From the IMG/VR virus record IMGVR_UViG_3300027749_000163, positions 1-49,279 of that record: 49,279 bases of DNA. The stretch is one strand, 5' to 3'. A program made the position numbers and the translations under genes. The stretch comes from a virus. The notes under the pieces were generated by a model. The model saw only the letters and a list, made by a program, of their open reading frames with translations, was not told the origin of the DNA and ran no database searches. This document shows, one piece after another, positions 14,453 to 22,655 of the stretch; positions within the stretch are counted from its first letter, which is position 1, and every line of letters starts with the position of its first letter.

Positions 14453-15430
14453 TTAAATAAAAACTTCTCTTATTCTGGATAAGACAGTTATACCTAACAT
14501 AATTGGGTCAGTATTTGTTTCTAATAATCGAGTGTGATCTGTTACTACATTACATACTTTGAAAAGTTTTTCTGTATGTTTTGGCTGATTTGCTATAACA
14601 TAATCAACAAACGGTCTTCCTAATAAGGAAATCATTTCATCTACTTTATCAGCTCCAAAATTATCCATTATATGATGGTATATTTCATCAAATGTTTTCT
14701 GTTCACCTAATGCTATTTTAAATAGTTCATCTCTTTTTTTAATATCTATATTAGATGAAGCAGATATTTCACCATTTCTTCTGAAATGATCTAATGCAAT
14801 TAGAGTTTGTCTAAAATCTGGAAAGTTCTTATTTATTATTTTAGCTAAATCTTCTTTACTGATTTCAAATCCTTCTGCTGGTGCAATAACTTCTTGTATT
14901 CTTTTATAAAAGAGAGTTTTTAAGAATTTTTCTTCTCCGGCATCTTGACAATCAAAATTAATAGAAGATAATCTAGATGTTATACCTTTTGATACCTTAT
15001 CAATATGATTAGTTACTAAAATAAATCTAACATTTTTAGTAGAATAGTCCTCAATATATGCTTTTAATGCATCTTGGTATTGTTTTGATGTTCTTTCAAA
15101 TTCATCTAAAAACACATATTTCATTGAATCAGATTTAATATCTACCGACATATCTAATCCCATATATACCTTTGAACAAAAATCATCAATTTTAGTTCTT
15201 AAGTCGTCAATAGATGTATAATACGAAGAATTTAATTCTAATTTTGGTGCGTCTTTAGTATATCTACCAATTAATATTCTTGCTAAAGAAGTTTTTCCTG
15301 TTCCAAAATGTCCATATAAAATAACATTGTCGTTTAACCCATTTTCAAAAAATTTTTGAATTCTAGGAAGAAGTATAATATCCTCCATTGTCTTTGGTCT
15401 GTATTTATCTGCTAATAATAGTTGTTTCAT
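14453..15430 (-). CDS. Sliding-clamp loader large subunit, gp44-like
   Basis: 325 residues, close to T4 gp44 (319). It starts with the clamp-loader phrase LLADKYRPKTMEDI. Walker A is GHFGTGKTS (about 41-48), Walker B VFLDEFER (about 107-114) and the SRC-like segment ITSRLSSINFDC with sensor features follows. The C-terminal helical collar domain is present. It loads the polymerase clamp at primer-template junctions with ATP hydrolysis. Its small-subunit partner (gp62-like) is not seen in this window. Confidence 0.88.
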   Translation of the reverse strand: MKQLLLADKYRPKTMEDIILLPRIQKFFENGLNDNVILYGHFGTGKTSLARILIGRYTKDAPKLELNSSYYTSIDDLRTKIDDFCSKVYMGLDMSVDIKSDSMKYVFLDEFERTSKQYQDALKAYIEDYSTKNVRFILVTNHIDKVSKGITSRLSSINFDCQDAGEEKFLKTLFYKRIQEVIAPAEGFEISKEDLAKIINKNFPDFRQTLIALDHFRRNGEISASSNIDIKKRDELFKIALGEQKTFDEIYHHIMDNFGADKVDEMISLLGRPFVDYVIANQPKHTEKLFKVCNVVTDHTRLLETNTDPIMLGITVLSRIREVFI

Positions 15431-15482
15431 ATATTTTGTATCTTAAGAAATATGAAAGTTTAAAGAGAAAAAATTATTATAA

Positions 15483-15491
15483 TATATACAT
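15483..15491 (+). promoter_or_regulatory. Putative late promoter
   Basis: TATATACAT, 25 bases before the ATG at 15508; same type and spacing as at the capsid genes. Confidence 0.4.
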
Positions 15492-15507
15492 AAAATTATA
15501 AATAAAA

Positions 15508-16329
15508 ATGATAGGCGATAGAAAAAATTATGATGATATATTTTTAAGAAATTTAACAATTGCTGTATTAGACACATTAGAAAATGAAGTTTATTGGAAT
15601 TATGAATTTACATCAGGTACAAGACAAGTTGTTGTTCCATTTTATTATTCTTTAACAGGTGATGAAAAATTCATTATTGATACATTTGTAGATGACGTTG
15701 TTTCTGATAATAGAAAAACCGAATTAAATACTGATCAAATACCAAGAGGAGTATTAACTATGACTGGATTTGATATATTAACAGATCAAATGGATAATCC
15801 TAATGTATGGATGAGAGTTAAATTTGAAGATACTGATGAAGTTAAAAATATAGCTGCTAGAGTAAGACCTTATCCTATATCTGTAAAATATGAATTGTCT
15901 ATATTTTTAAATTCCGAAAATGATTATTTTAAATGTGCAGAAGCATTAATGGATACAATTGGTATTTATAGGTATATGATGTTCGAGTATAATCAGTTTA
16001 ATATAAATGCTGTTATGCAATTACCAGAATCAAATCAATTTGAAAATACCCGTGAAAAAAGTTTATCTTCTAAAAACGAAATTAAATTAACAACTACATT
16101 TGATGTTTATACTTTTTATCCAGGTTATAGACGTCCAGCTAAAAAAGGTATTAGAGGAATAGATGGTCCAAATACTTGGTCTAATTCAAGTGATTATGAT
16201 TCATTTTCAGTTGACGAGCAAAATATTATTATACCAAAAAGAACAAAATGGTATTCCAGTATAGATAAATCTGCGGGGAATCAAGCTAATAGTGGTAACA
16301 TCGATAGCACAAACCCAGATACAATATAA
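15508..16329 (+). CDS. Tail completion/sheath-terminator protein, gp15-like
   Basis: 273 residues. The pattern matches T4 gp15 family members. A helix near the start has IFLRNLTIAVLDTL; strands then lead to a region with QIPRGVLTMTGFDIL, and RVRPYPISVKYELSIFLNSE is followed by a helix EALMDTIGIYRYMMF (in gp15: ..PYDIxFELyIyTxNxDD..qIxEQIL). The C-terminal ~60 residues are a polar tail. In T4 gp15 caps the tail tube and sheath and joins them to the neck. Assigned by motif order only, so moderate confidence. Confidence 0.55.
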   Translation: MIGDRKNYDDIFLRNLTIAVLDTLENEVYWNYEFTSGTRQVVVPFYYSLTGDEKFIIDTFVDDVVSDNRKTELNTDQIPRGVLTMTGFDILTDQMDNPNVWMRVKFEDTDEVKNIAARVRPYPISVKYELSIFLNSENDYFKCAEALMDTIGIYRYMMFEYNQFNINAVMQLPESNQFENTREKSLSSKNEIKLTTTFDVYTFYPGYRRPAKKGIRGIDGPNTWSNSSDYDSFSVDEQNIIIPKRTKWYSSIDKSAGNQANSGNIDSTNPDTI

Positions 16330-16391
16330 AATTGGTTATAAAAAACTAACAAAAATAGGGTTTTAGGATTAAACTTCTTAATATATAGTAT

Positions 16392-17163
16392 ATGAAGAAG
16401 TGTACTAAATGTGAAAAATTATTGGAGACTATAGAATTTTATTCTAAATTTTCTGTTTGCAAATCTTGTTGTAAGGAAAATTATTTAAATAAAAGAACAG
16501 AAAAAGTAGAATACCAAAGAATATATAATAGCAATAAAATTAAAAAGAGAGAACAAGATAAAAAAATGGCGAGAAAATAATAAAGATAAATATGATTTGA
16601 AAAATAAAAAATGGCGAGAAAACAACCCCGAATATAAAAGAAAATGGGAAGAAAATAATCCTGATTATAATAAAAATTATTATGTAAATAGTATTGAAAA
16701 AATAAAAAATTACCAAATTAATAATAAAGAATCTATTTTAGAAAAAAGAAAAAAATATTACCAAGATAATAAAGAATTGATTAAGAATAAGGTGAAAGAA
16801 TATAAAAGAAACAAGAGAAAAATTGATCCTCTTTTTAAATTAACAGAAAATATTAGAAATTTAATTAAAAATGGATTAAAAAATAGTAATATACTAAAAA
16901 GTTCCAAAACAGAACAAATTTTAGAATGTTCCTATATAGATTTTAAAATATATTTAGAATCCAAATTTGAATCATGGATGTCTTGGGAAAACTACGGGAA
17001 ATATAATGGTGAGTTAAATTATGGCTGGGATATTGATCATATAACTCCTTTATTTGGATGCACAGATAATGATGAAATAATAAATTTAAACAACCATAAT
17101 AATTTACAACCTTTATGTAGTAAGGTGAATAGGGATATCAAAAGAAATATGAAAAGTGAATAA
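16392..17163 (+). pseudogene. HNH homing endonuclease broken by a frameshift in an A7 run
   Basis: Two adjacent frames make one endonuclease. The first (16392-16580) has a zinc ribbon (C4, C7 and a second Cys pair near residues 23-27). The second has KKWRENNPEYKRKW-type repeats and a C-terminal HNH: DIDHITPLFGC then NNLQPLCSKVNRDIKRN. Reading through would need one A less in the run 16560-16566: QDKKWRENN instead of QDKKMARK-stop. Repeats of the kWRENN unit on both sides of the join show the two belong together. It sits between two virion-type genes, a usual place for such elements. It may be a real inactivation, programmed slippage or a sequencing error. Confidence 0.8.
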
Positions 17164-17183
17164 AATGCACTTTTCAATAGTAA

Positions 17184-17193
17184 TATATATACT
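17184..17193 (+). promoter_or_regulatory. Putative late promoter
   Basis: TATATATACT, 31 bases before the ATG at 17215; the same ten bases precede the protease, major capsid and 30839 genes. Confidence 0.45.
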
Positions 17194-17214
17194 AAACAAA
17201 AATTAATTTTAATT

Positions 17215-18495
17215 ATGAAGGATCTCAAATTAGAGCTTTTTAACTTTAAGAAAAACTTGTCTTATGAACAAAATGACATTTTTAATATCGTAGAAAGCCA
17301 TTTAAACGCTTGTAATGTGGCATCTGAGAAGCAAATTATATTATCTCTAAATGAGAAGCTTAAAACATATACTTATGATTCCGATGTTAAACAAATGTTG
17401 GAAACATTAAACAATGATATGAGTCAATATCAATTATTATATGAATTGAAAAACTTATATAATGTGTTAAACTCAAAAAACCAAGGCGAAATGTATAGAC
17501 AACCTATTAATGTTGTTCTACAAACGATTAATCTTGATTCAGACCAAGATAGAATGTCCAAAGTTCTTAATGAATTAGCTATCTATGATTGGGTTCCAGA
17601 AATTAAGTTGTTTGTTCATAATTTAACAAAATCACCAGAACAAAGAACTAATCTTTTATCAGGTGGTAAATCTGAATCAGTTTATACTATTGTTGATAGA
17701 GTTGAAGAAGGTTATATTTGTATGGTTAAAGATTCATGGTTCTTACTTTCTGAAAATAATATTGAAAAAACTTTATTAGAAACTCACGTTACTGATAATG
17801 AAAAATTAAAGGTTTTGAGAAACTTACAAACTGCTATGAATTACGCTAACGTTTCTGAAGATAGAATTAATTTTAGAATATCTGAAAATTTAACAATAGG
17901 TTTATCAGTTGCTAAAAAAGGCGTAATATACATCAATGATGATGAAATGAAGGAAACCACATTAGAATCTTTATTCTCATCTCCAATTATCCCAATCGTA
18001 AATAAAAACTTTTATCCAATTTTAATGGAAACAATGAATAATACCAATAAATTTGTTGAATTAGACGTTGTTAAAAGAGTTAATAACTTAATCAATCCTT
18101 ATTTAGAATGTTTCGCATTCAATTACAAAAATGCTACCTATTTATATAGATGTGACGAAAGATATGGTAATTCATTTTTCAAATATGAATCTGCTATTGA
18201 ATTAGTAAATGAGGTTAGAAATGAACTTAATTATGATTTAACTTTCTTCTATGAAAATAAATTAGACAAGGAAATGATAGTTAAGAGAAAATTAGAAGAT
18301 AAAGAAAGAGAAATTTCTATTAAATTAGAAGATTTAAATTTCAATATCACTAAATTAGAAGCATCAATTAAATATATTGGTGAATCAGAAGTTCTTTCAA
18401 CAGCTATGGAAAATCTTAATTCTAGAAAACAAGTATTAAATGATGAATTACAAGCAGTTAAAGAATTACAATACAAAGAAAGAGTAAAACTATAA
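17215..18495 (+). CDS. Conserved-type phage structural protein of unknown function
   Basis: 426 residues. Helical N-terminal third (about 1-110), a mixed middle domain with ENLTIGLSVAKKGVIYINDD, and a C-terminal coiled coil (about 345-426). No signal peptide or membrane segment. It has an exact copy of the putative late promoter, lies among virion-type genes and is followed by a terminator, which all suggest a late virion or assembly protein. I do not recognise a T4 counterpart. Confidence 0.65.
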   Translation: MKDLKLELFNFKKNLSYEQNDIFNIVESHLNACNVASEKQIILSLNEKLKTYTYDSDVKQMLETLNNDMSQYQLLYELKNLYNVLNSKNQGEMYRQPINVVLQTINLDSDQDRMSKVLNELAIYDWVPEIKLFVHNLTKSPEQRTNLLSGGKSESVYTIVDRVEEGYICMVKDSWFLLSENNIEKTLLETHVTDNEKLKVLRNLQTAMNYANVSEDRINFRISENLTIGLSVAKKGVIYINDDEMKETTLESLFSSPIIPIVNKNFYPILMETMNNTNKFVELDVVKRVNNLINPYLECFAFNYKNATYLYRCDERYGNSFFKYESAIELVNEVRNELNYDLTFFYENKLDKEMIVKRKLEDKEREISIKLEDLNFNITKLEASIKYIGESEVLSTAMENLNSRKQVLNDELQAVKELQYKERVKL

Positions 18496-18522
18496 CGTTA
18501 GCGGAATAGGACTGCTATTTAT

Positions 18523-18559
18523 AAATTAAAAAACCACCAAAAAGGTGGTTTTTTAATTT
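18523..18559 (+). terminator. Intrinsic terminator
   Basis: AAAAAACCACC AAAAA GGTGGTTTTTT, extended by AT pairs on both sides, about 30 bases after the preceding stop codon. Confidence 0.85.
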
Positions 18560-18573
18560 AAATATATATCATT

Positions 18574-19146
18574 ATGATACACTTAAAAAATTTCAACTCA
18601 TTTGAGGTTGTAAGTGAGAACTTACAATATCACATAGACAACAAAATGTCTATTTTAGAAAATGTCTTTAGACCAGGTTCGGAAGCATTCTTTTCATTAT
18701 TAAATGAAGCAAGAGAATTATATGAAAAAAACTTAATTGGATTAAGTGATTTAGATAAGGAATTATTTGAAACAACTGATATAGGTAAATTTGCAGAATT
18801 TGAAGGCAAAAGAGTTGCTTTAGATTTCCCATTTGAAGAAGAAATGATAAATGAAAAGGTAAAAGCAAAAAAACATCCACAATTAAACCATCCAACTAGA
18901 AGTTCAGGTCCTAAAAAATACCAAGTTTATGTTAGAAATCCAAAAACTGGCAATATTAAGAAAATAAGTTTTGGTGATTTAAAGGGTGGTTTAACTACTA
19001 AAATAGGAAATCCAGCTGCAAGAAAATCATTTGTAGCTAGACATAAATGTAGCACTAAAAAAGACAAAATGACTGCAGGCTACTGGGCGTGTCGCATACC
19101 CAGATATAAGAACTTATATTCCGGCTCATATTCCGGATTTTGGTAG
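18574..19146 (+). CDS. Capsid-targeting-like protein with basic C-terminal domain
   Basis: 190 residues. MIHLKNFNSF is a variant of the shared N-terminal peptide. Residues 11-90 are acidic and helical; M-I-N-E at 91-94 is a possible prohead protease site. The remainder is basic (KVKAKKHPQLNHPTRSSGPK) and contains YVRNPKTGNIKKISFGD and ARHKCSTKKDKMTAGYWACR. That second part matches a family common in T4-like cyanophages (VFVRxPxTGxIKKxxFGD...ARHxC..K....AxYWxCR), always of unknown function. Cleavage at 94 would leave a compact basic domain with two Cys, perhaps DNA- or portal-associated. Confidence 0.75.
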   Translation: MIHLKNFNSFEVVSENLQYHIDNKMSILENVFRPGSEAFFSLLNEARELYEKNLIGLSDLDKELFETTDIGKFAEFEGKRVALDFPFEEEMINEKVKAKKHPQLNHPTRSSGPKKYQVYVRNPKTGNIKKISFGDLKGGLTTKIGNPAARKSFVARHKCSTKKDKMTAGYWACRIPRYKNLYSGSYSGFW

Positions 19147-19162
19147 TAGATTTTAGAAACTT

Positions 19163-19663
19163 ATGAAATATATTAAATTATTTGAATTATTTGATGAAAA
19201 AAGATGTAATTTTGAAATAATAAAGGATTATACATTTTTTAAAATATATAAATTCAGTATAGATGATATTGATTATGAAGCATTATTTAATGGCAAAGAC
19301 AATATTTGGTTTTTTGAGTATAGATTATACAACGGTTCATATATGGAAGTAAATAAAAATACATATAAAATATTATCTACTATATCTTCTATTCTTAAGG
19401 ATTTTATTGATAAAAATAATCCCAATGCTATTATAATGAAGCCTAAATTGATGTCTGGTGAGATTTTTATTAAAGATAAATTAAATAAAAGAGGTAGAAT
19501 ATTTCTACAACTTTACAAGTATTTTACAAATTTAGAATACAGTATTTTACAAAGTTTAGAATTGGGACAAACAGTGATGATTTTATATAAAAGTGATTTT
19601 AATATAAATGAGTTAATAAAGTCGTATTTTGGATCCTTTTCAAAATTGAAAAATAATATATAA
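19163..19663 (+). CDS. Capsid-targeting-like protein, unknown domain
   Basis: 166 residues beginning MKYIKLFELFDEK. The body resembles a phage domain seen repeatedly without function: strands with WFFEYRLYNGSYMEV, then a helix TISSILKDFIDKNNPNAIIM, then KLNKRGRIFLQLYKYFTN. In this family the N-terminal half binds like a small beta sheet and the R-x-x-[IL] segment follows a helix. It probably belongs to the virion-internal set because of its first ten residues. Confidence 0.7.
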   Translation: MKYIKLFELFDEKRCNFEIIKDYTFFKIYKFSIDDIDYEALFNGKDNIWFFEYRLYNGSYMEVNKNTYKILSTISSILKDFIDKNNPNAIIMKPKLMSGEIFIKDKLNKRGRIFLQLYKYFTNLEYSILQSLELGQTVMILYKSDFNINELIKSYFGSFSKLKNNI

Positions 19664-19681
19664 TAAAAATAATTTTATAAA

Positions 19682-20161
19682 ATGAATAAATTAAAAAAAT
19701 TCCAACAGTTTAACGAAGATATGGGCAATATGGACATGCATAGTATGGGCATGGAACATATGGATATTGAACATGATATGGATAGAGATAATACTTCAAA
19801 TTATATGTTCTTTGAAAATTTAAAGACTATTCAAAGATTAATCGAAGAGCTATTAACTTTAGATGAAACAGAAGTAGATGAAATTATAGAAAGCGGTCAT
19901 GACTGGGCTACCGATCATATTTCTGTTGCAAAGACTGATATTGAACAAGTATATAATTTTTTAATGAACAATGCCGAAGAAGGTGAATATGATCATGATT
20001 CAGACATGGAACACACTATGGATATGGAACAAGATATGTATAACGATATGGGTATAGATATGGAAGAAGAACCTGAGAATTTTTCATCATTTTCTGAGGA
20101 AGAAGGTGAAAATGAAGACGAAGAAGACGAAGAAGACGAAGAAAACTATGACGGAGAATAA
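19682..20161 (+). CDS. Acidic Met/His-rich capsid-targeting-like protein
   Basis: 159 residues. MNKLKKFQQF is the shared peptide. It is followed by a Met/His/Asp-rich stretch (about 14-36, e.g. MDMHSMGMEHMDIEHDMD), a compact helical domain (about 42-100) with FFENLKTIQRLIEELL and GHDWATDHISVAKTDIEQV, which I have seen in other phage proteins, then a second Met/His/Asp stretch and a very acidic Glu/Asp tail. The composition suggests metal binding or counter-charge to basic head proteins; both are inference. Strong candidate internal head protein. Confidence 0.72.
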   Translation: MNKLKKFQQFNEDMGNMDMHSMGMEHMDIEHDMDRDNTSNYMFFENLKTIQRLIEELLTLDETEVDEIIESGHDWATDHISVAKTDIEQVYNFLMNNAEEGEYDHDSDMEHTMDMEQDMYNDMGIDMEEEPENFSSFSEEEGENEDEEDEEDEENYDGE

Positions 20162-20426
20162 TTATAAATTTCCTTTTAACGAAAAAATAAAAGATGGTTA
20201 TAATATTAGGACTTTTGATTCTACGACTGACGAAGAAGAATTTGTCTGGCACAGAGATCAAGAAGATAGAATCGTAGAATGTGTACACCAAACTAATTGG
20301 ATGTTTCAAAAAGATAATGAACTTCCAATAAGTTTTGATAAAATAATTTTCATAGAAAAAGAAACATGGCACCGAGTCATTAAAGGGGACGGTGATTTAA
20401 CACTAAAAGTAAAAAAGCTAATTTAA
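20148..20426 (+). CDS. Cupin-like small phage protein
   Basis: 92 residues from the ATG at 20148 (MTENNYKFPF), overlapping the previous gene by 14 bases; an in-frame ATG at 20106 lies deep in that gene and would add only a Lys/Thr stretch. It matches a common phage family with EFVWHRDQEDRIVE, WMFQKDNELPISFDK and ETWHRVIKGDGDLTLKV, laid out like a single-domain cupin. Conserved His/Asp/Glu suggest metal or ligand binding; function unknown. Confidence 0.7.
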   Translation: MTENNYKFPFNEKIKDGYNIRTFDSTTDEEEFVWHRDQEDRIVECVHQTNWMFQKDNELPISFDKIIFIEKETWHRVIKGDGDLTLKVKKLI

Positions 20427-20442
20427 TAAATTGGCTTTTTTA
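20411..20442 (+). terminator. Terminator overlapping the 3' end of the cupin-like gene
   Basis: AAAAAAGCTAATTT/AAATTGGCTTTTTT with one wobble pair and a long T-run; stop codon in the hairpin. Confidence 0.75.
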
Positions 20443-20500
20443 TTTTTTCCAATAAACAATATAGAAATATTTCTATATAATCCAAAAATAATTTTAATTA

Positions 20501-20872
20501 ATGAATTATCTCCACAACAAAGACCTTTATGTAGAAATCGTAGTAAGTAAAGCACAGGGTAAATTAACAAAAAATGCCAAATTGATGCTAGAATTATTAG
20601 CGAAGAAAACAATTAAAAAAATGAGATACTGGTCTACTGATGATAAAATGGATTGCTATCAATCTGGTTTATTAGATATGTTTGATAACTGGTATAACTT
20701 TAATGAAGAAAAATCTGATGGAAATGCTTTTGCATACTTCACTGAAATTTTTAAGAGAGGATTAGCAAAAGGATTCAATCAACTTTATAAGAAAAAAGGT
20801 GATGCCGAACATAAGATAAAACTTATATCATTAGAAGGTTCTAATCAAGGACAAGGATTACACTCTATTTAA
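20501..20872 (+). CDS. Late-transcription sigma factor, gp55-like
   Basis: 123 residues. It starts NYLHNKDLYVEIVVSK, parallel to NYVNNKELLQAIIDWK of T4 gp55, and continues with the sigma-region-2 helices: KTIKKMRYWSTDDKMDCYQS, then GLLDMFDNWYNFNEEKSDGN and AFAYFTEIFKRGLAKGFNQL (compare [20 protein letters not shown] and HAYITQACFNAFVQR in T4). gp55 directs host RNA polymerase to -10-only late promoters together with gp33 and the clamp. It is shorter than T4 gp55 (185), missing most of the C-terminal tail. This fits the TATATA-type late elements in the window. Confidence 0.78.
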   Translation: MNYLHNKDLYVEIVVSKAQGKLTKNAKLMLELLAKKTIKKMRYWSTDDKMDCYQSGLLDMFDNWYNFNEEKSDGNAFAYFTEIFKRGLAKGFNQLYKKKGDAEHKIKLISLEGSNQGQGLHSI

Positions 20873-20891
20873 CAAATAAATAAAACTTATT

Positions 20892-20928
20892 AAAAATTGA
20901 TTATAAAATATTATAATCAATTTTTTTT
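20892..20928 (+). terminator. Terminator abutting the next start codon
   Basis: AAAATTGATTATAA/TTATAATCAATTTT with a T-run ending at the ATG at 20929. The hairpin can hide the start region of the next gene, so it could also limit its translation. Confidence 0.7.
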
Positions 20929-21180
20929 ATGAACATAATCAACAACAAATTACCATTACCTGGAGAAATATACACACACTATAAAGGTGGAACTTATGAA
21001 ATAGTAAGTATGGCAACACATACCGAAACAGGTGAAAAATTAGTAGTTTACAAATCAATTAATTTTGGAAGCATATATGTCCGCCCTTATAGCATATTTT
21101 CCGACAAAGTAGAAACCGAAAATGATTTTGGTAAATTAGTTATTAATAGATTTGAAAAGCAATCAAATTTATTTTTTTAA
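20929..21180 (+). CDS. DUF1653-type small protein
   Basis: 83 residues. The family pattern is clear: PGEIYTHYKGGTYEIVSMAT, HTETGEKLVVYKS, and VRPYSIFSDKVE (compare GxYxHYKGxxYxV...HTETxExxVVYxxL...WVRPxxMFxExV). Small SH3-like beta protein of unknown function found in bacteria and phages. Starts directly at a terminator hairpin. Confidence 0.78.
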   Translation: MNIINNKLPLPGEIYTHYKGGTYEIVSMATHTETGEKLVVYKSINFGSIYVRPYSIFSDKVETENDFGKLVINRFEKQSNLFF

Positions 21181-21207
21181 TTCACAAAAAAATTGTATCT
21201 TTACTTT

Positions 21208-21498
21208 ATGAAAAAAGTGTATTTACAATATTGGGAGGAGTCCGAAAGAGGTTGGGGCATTCGTCCTGATGGATGCTCGCTACACCTTACCGAAGAAGAC
21301 CGTAATAAATATATAACTTCTATATATGAGCAAAGAAAAAATGATAAGGAAGTTCCTTATGAATATGACCGACCTGTGGGTGAGTCAATAGAGGTTATGA
21401 TAAATGATAATCTTTTCGAGCTTATAAAGGAAAGTTATAGATTACTTTCTTTTGAATTAAATAATCTAATAAAATTAGAAGAAATAGTTATACTATGA
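21208..21498 (+). CDS. Hypothetical protein
   Basis: 96 residues from the ATG at 21208; an in-frame TTG at 21193 is less likely. Starts MKKVYLQYWEESERGWGIRP. Contains PYEYDRPVGESIEVMINDNL and a C-terminal helix. Looks like a small soluble alpha/beta protein of a kind common in Bacteroidota phages; function unknown. TATCTTTA, one mismatch from the -7 consensus, lies just upstream, but no good -33 box is found. Overlaps the next gene by four bases (ATGA). Confidence 0.65.
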   Translation: MKKVYLQYWEESERGWGIRPDGCSLHLTEEDRNKYITSIYEQRKNDKEVPYEYDRPVGESIEVMINDNLFELIKESYRLLSFELNNLIKLEEIVIL

Positions 21499-21806
21499 GA
21501 TATTTAGGACTATTATTTATATGGATGAAATATTACCATATATCTAAAAATGAATTACTTTATAAAAAAATCAACGATAAAATAGTCAAATATTCTTGGA
21601 TATTTTATCTGTTAAAGCTATTATATCCAGTTTGGTTAGTATTTGGTTTATTTACTGGCAAATGGATTTACATGATATTATCTATTATGGGATTAATAAA
21701 GTATTTCATATATCCTTTAATTAGAGGCAAAGTTTATAGATGGTATGAACTAATCGAAGCTATAATAAGTATTATATTATATATAATGTTATCATTCAAT
21801 GTGTAA
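21495..21806 (+). CDS. Small membrane protein
   Basis: 103 residues with about three hydrophobic segments (around 33-52, 58-73 and 84-101), separated by Lys/Arg loops. No family recognised. The gene overlaps both neighbours by a few bases, so it is part of the 21208-22047 operon. Could be a holin-like or superinfection protein, but nothing in the sequence decides this. Confidence 0.65.
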   Translation: MRYLGLLFIWMKYYHISKNELLYKKINDKIVKYSWIFYLLKLLYPVWLVFGLFTGKWIYMILSIMGLIKYFIYPLIRGKVYRWYELIEAIISIILYIMLSFNV

Positions 21807-22047
21807 TATAGAAGGATGTGGATGTATTTATCCACTTAAAGTAATTTGTATTTATAGTTTTTTAGGACACTTTACTATAGGTAAAATATATGACGCAATT
21901 GATATGGAGAATCAACTTCATGTTAAGCAAACTAAAAATTACAATTTAGTAAATGATGGTGGATTTAGAGAAAGTATCTCTAAAGAACATTTTAAATTAC
22001 TCTCAGTATTAAGAGATGAGAGAATAGATGAGATATTAAATGATTAA
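21799..22047 (+). CDS. Small protein with the R-x-x-RIDEILND tail
   Basis: 82 residues. N-terminus with clustered Cys (C2, C7, C9); middle has FTIGKIYDAIDMENQLHV, an SH3-like strand pattern. The end, KLLSVLRDERIDEILND, is nearly the same as the ends of the proteins encoded at 38043-38516 and 38509-38829, so all three belong to one family. Function unknown. The stop codon lies in a terminator palindrome. Confidence 0.65.
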   Translation: MCNIEGCGCIYPLKVICIYSFLGHFTIGKIYDAIDMENQLHVKQTKNYNLVNDGGFRESISKEHFKLLSVLRDERIDEILND

Positions 22048-22077
22048 AGCCGCTCAATTGAGCGGCTTTAATCATTT
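22038..22077. terminator. Bidirectional terminator, 40-base perfect palindrome
   Basis: Perfect 20-bp arms centred on CTCAATTGAG, with core GCCGCTCAATTGAGCGGC. Includes the stop of the gene ending at 22047; separates convergent genes. Confidence 0.85.
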
Positions 22078-22079
22078 AA

Positions 22080-22604
22080 TTATTTTCTTTTCATTTTACC
22101 TGGATTTAAATGTCTATCGGTAATTATTACAAACTCAAATCCTTTTCTTTTACACCACTCTATACAATATTTCCATTTATCTAGATTTTTTGAGTATTCT
22201 TTTAAGGCATATTCAAAATTTTTCATTTGTTTTGCTGTTGGACTTGCTTGCAATTTTGGCGGCTGTGTTTCATGCTCTGCTTTTACTTCAGCTACAACTC
22301 TGGATATAGAGCCATCAGCTTTTTTTAGTTCATAATAAAAGTCTGGAAAATATGTATGCTCCGATAGTGTCATCTCCATTAGTCTATTATTCCAAGCATT
22401 TTTAGTATAAGGAATTTTAATTAATTCTGTATTCCAATGAACTATATTCTCATTATTATCTAAATAAATCATAAATTTTTGTTCTAATGAACTTCTATAG
22501 TAGAGCCCACCTTGGTTATTTAATTTAATTATCTTAATTTTATTTTTTGGAATAAATAGTCCTTGTTTAAATTTAGTATTTTTATTAGGTGCTGAATTTA
22601 ACAT
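22080..22604 (-). CDS. Head completion nuclease-like protein, gp4-like
   Basis: 174 residues (T4 gp4 is 150). The family pattern is clear: GLYYRSSLEQKFMIYLDNNE, NIVHWNTELIKIPY, YFPDFYYEL, VVAEVKAEHETQPPK, then a helix with LDKWKYCIEWCKRKGFEFVI. T4 gp4 finishes the head after packaging and has a TnsA/PD-(D/E)xK-like fold; here E (in SSLEQK), D (FPDFY) and E-x-K (AEVKAE) are in place. TATATACTAA on the minus strand at 22622-22631 may be its late promoter. Confidence 0.82.
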   Translation of the reverse strand: MLNSAPNKNTKFKQGLFIPKNKIKIIKLNNQGGLYYRSSLEQKFMIYLDNNENIVHWNTELIKIPYTKNAWNNRLMEMTLSEHTYFPDFYYELKKADGSISRVVAEVKAEHETQPPKLQASPTAKQMKNFEYALKEYSKNLDKWKYCIEWCKRKGFEFVIITDRHLNPGKMKRK

Positions 22605-22655
22605 ATATGTATGTAATTTTTTTAGTATATATTAAACTTTTAAATATATACTATT

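Noticed and set aside
21196-21203. TATCTTTA as a host-type -7 box
   Set aside because: One mismatch and no TTTG at the right distance; the start codon lies only 5 bases away.
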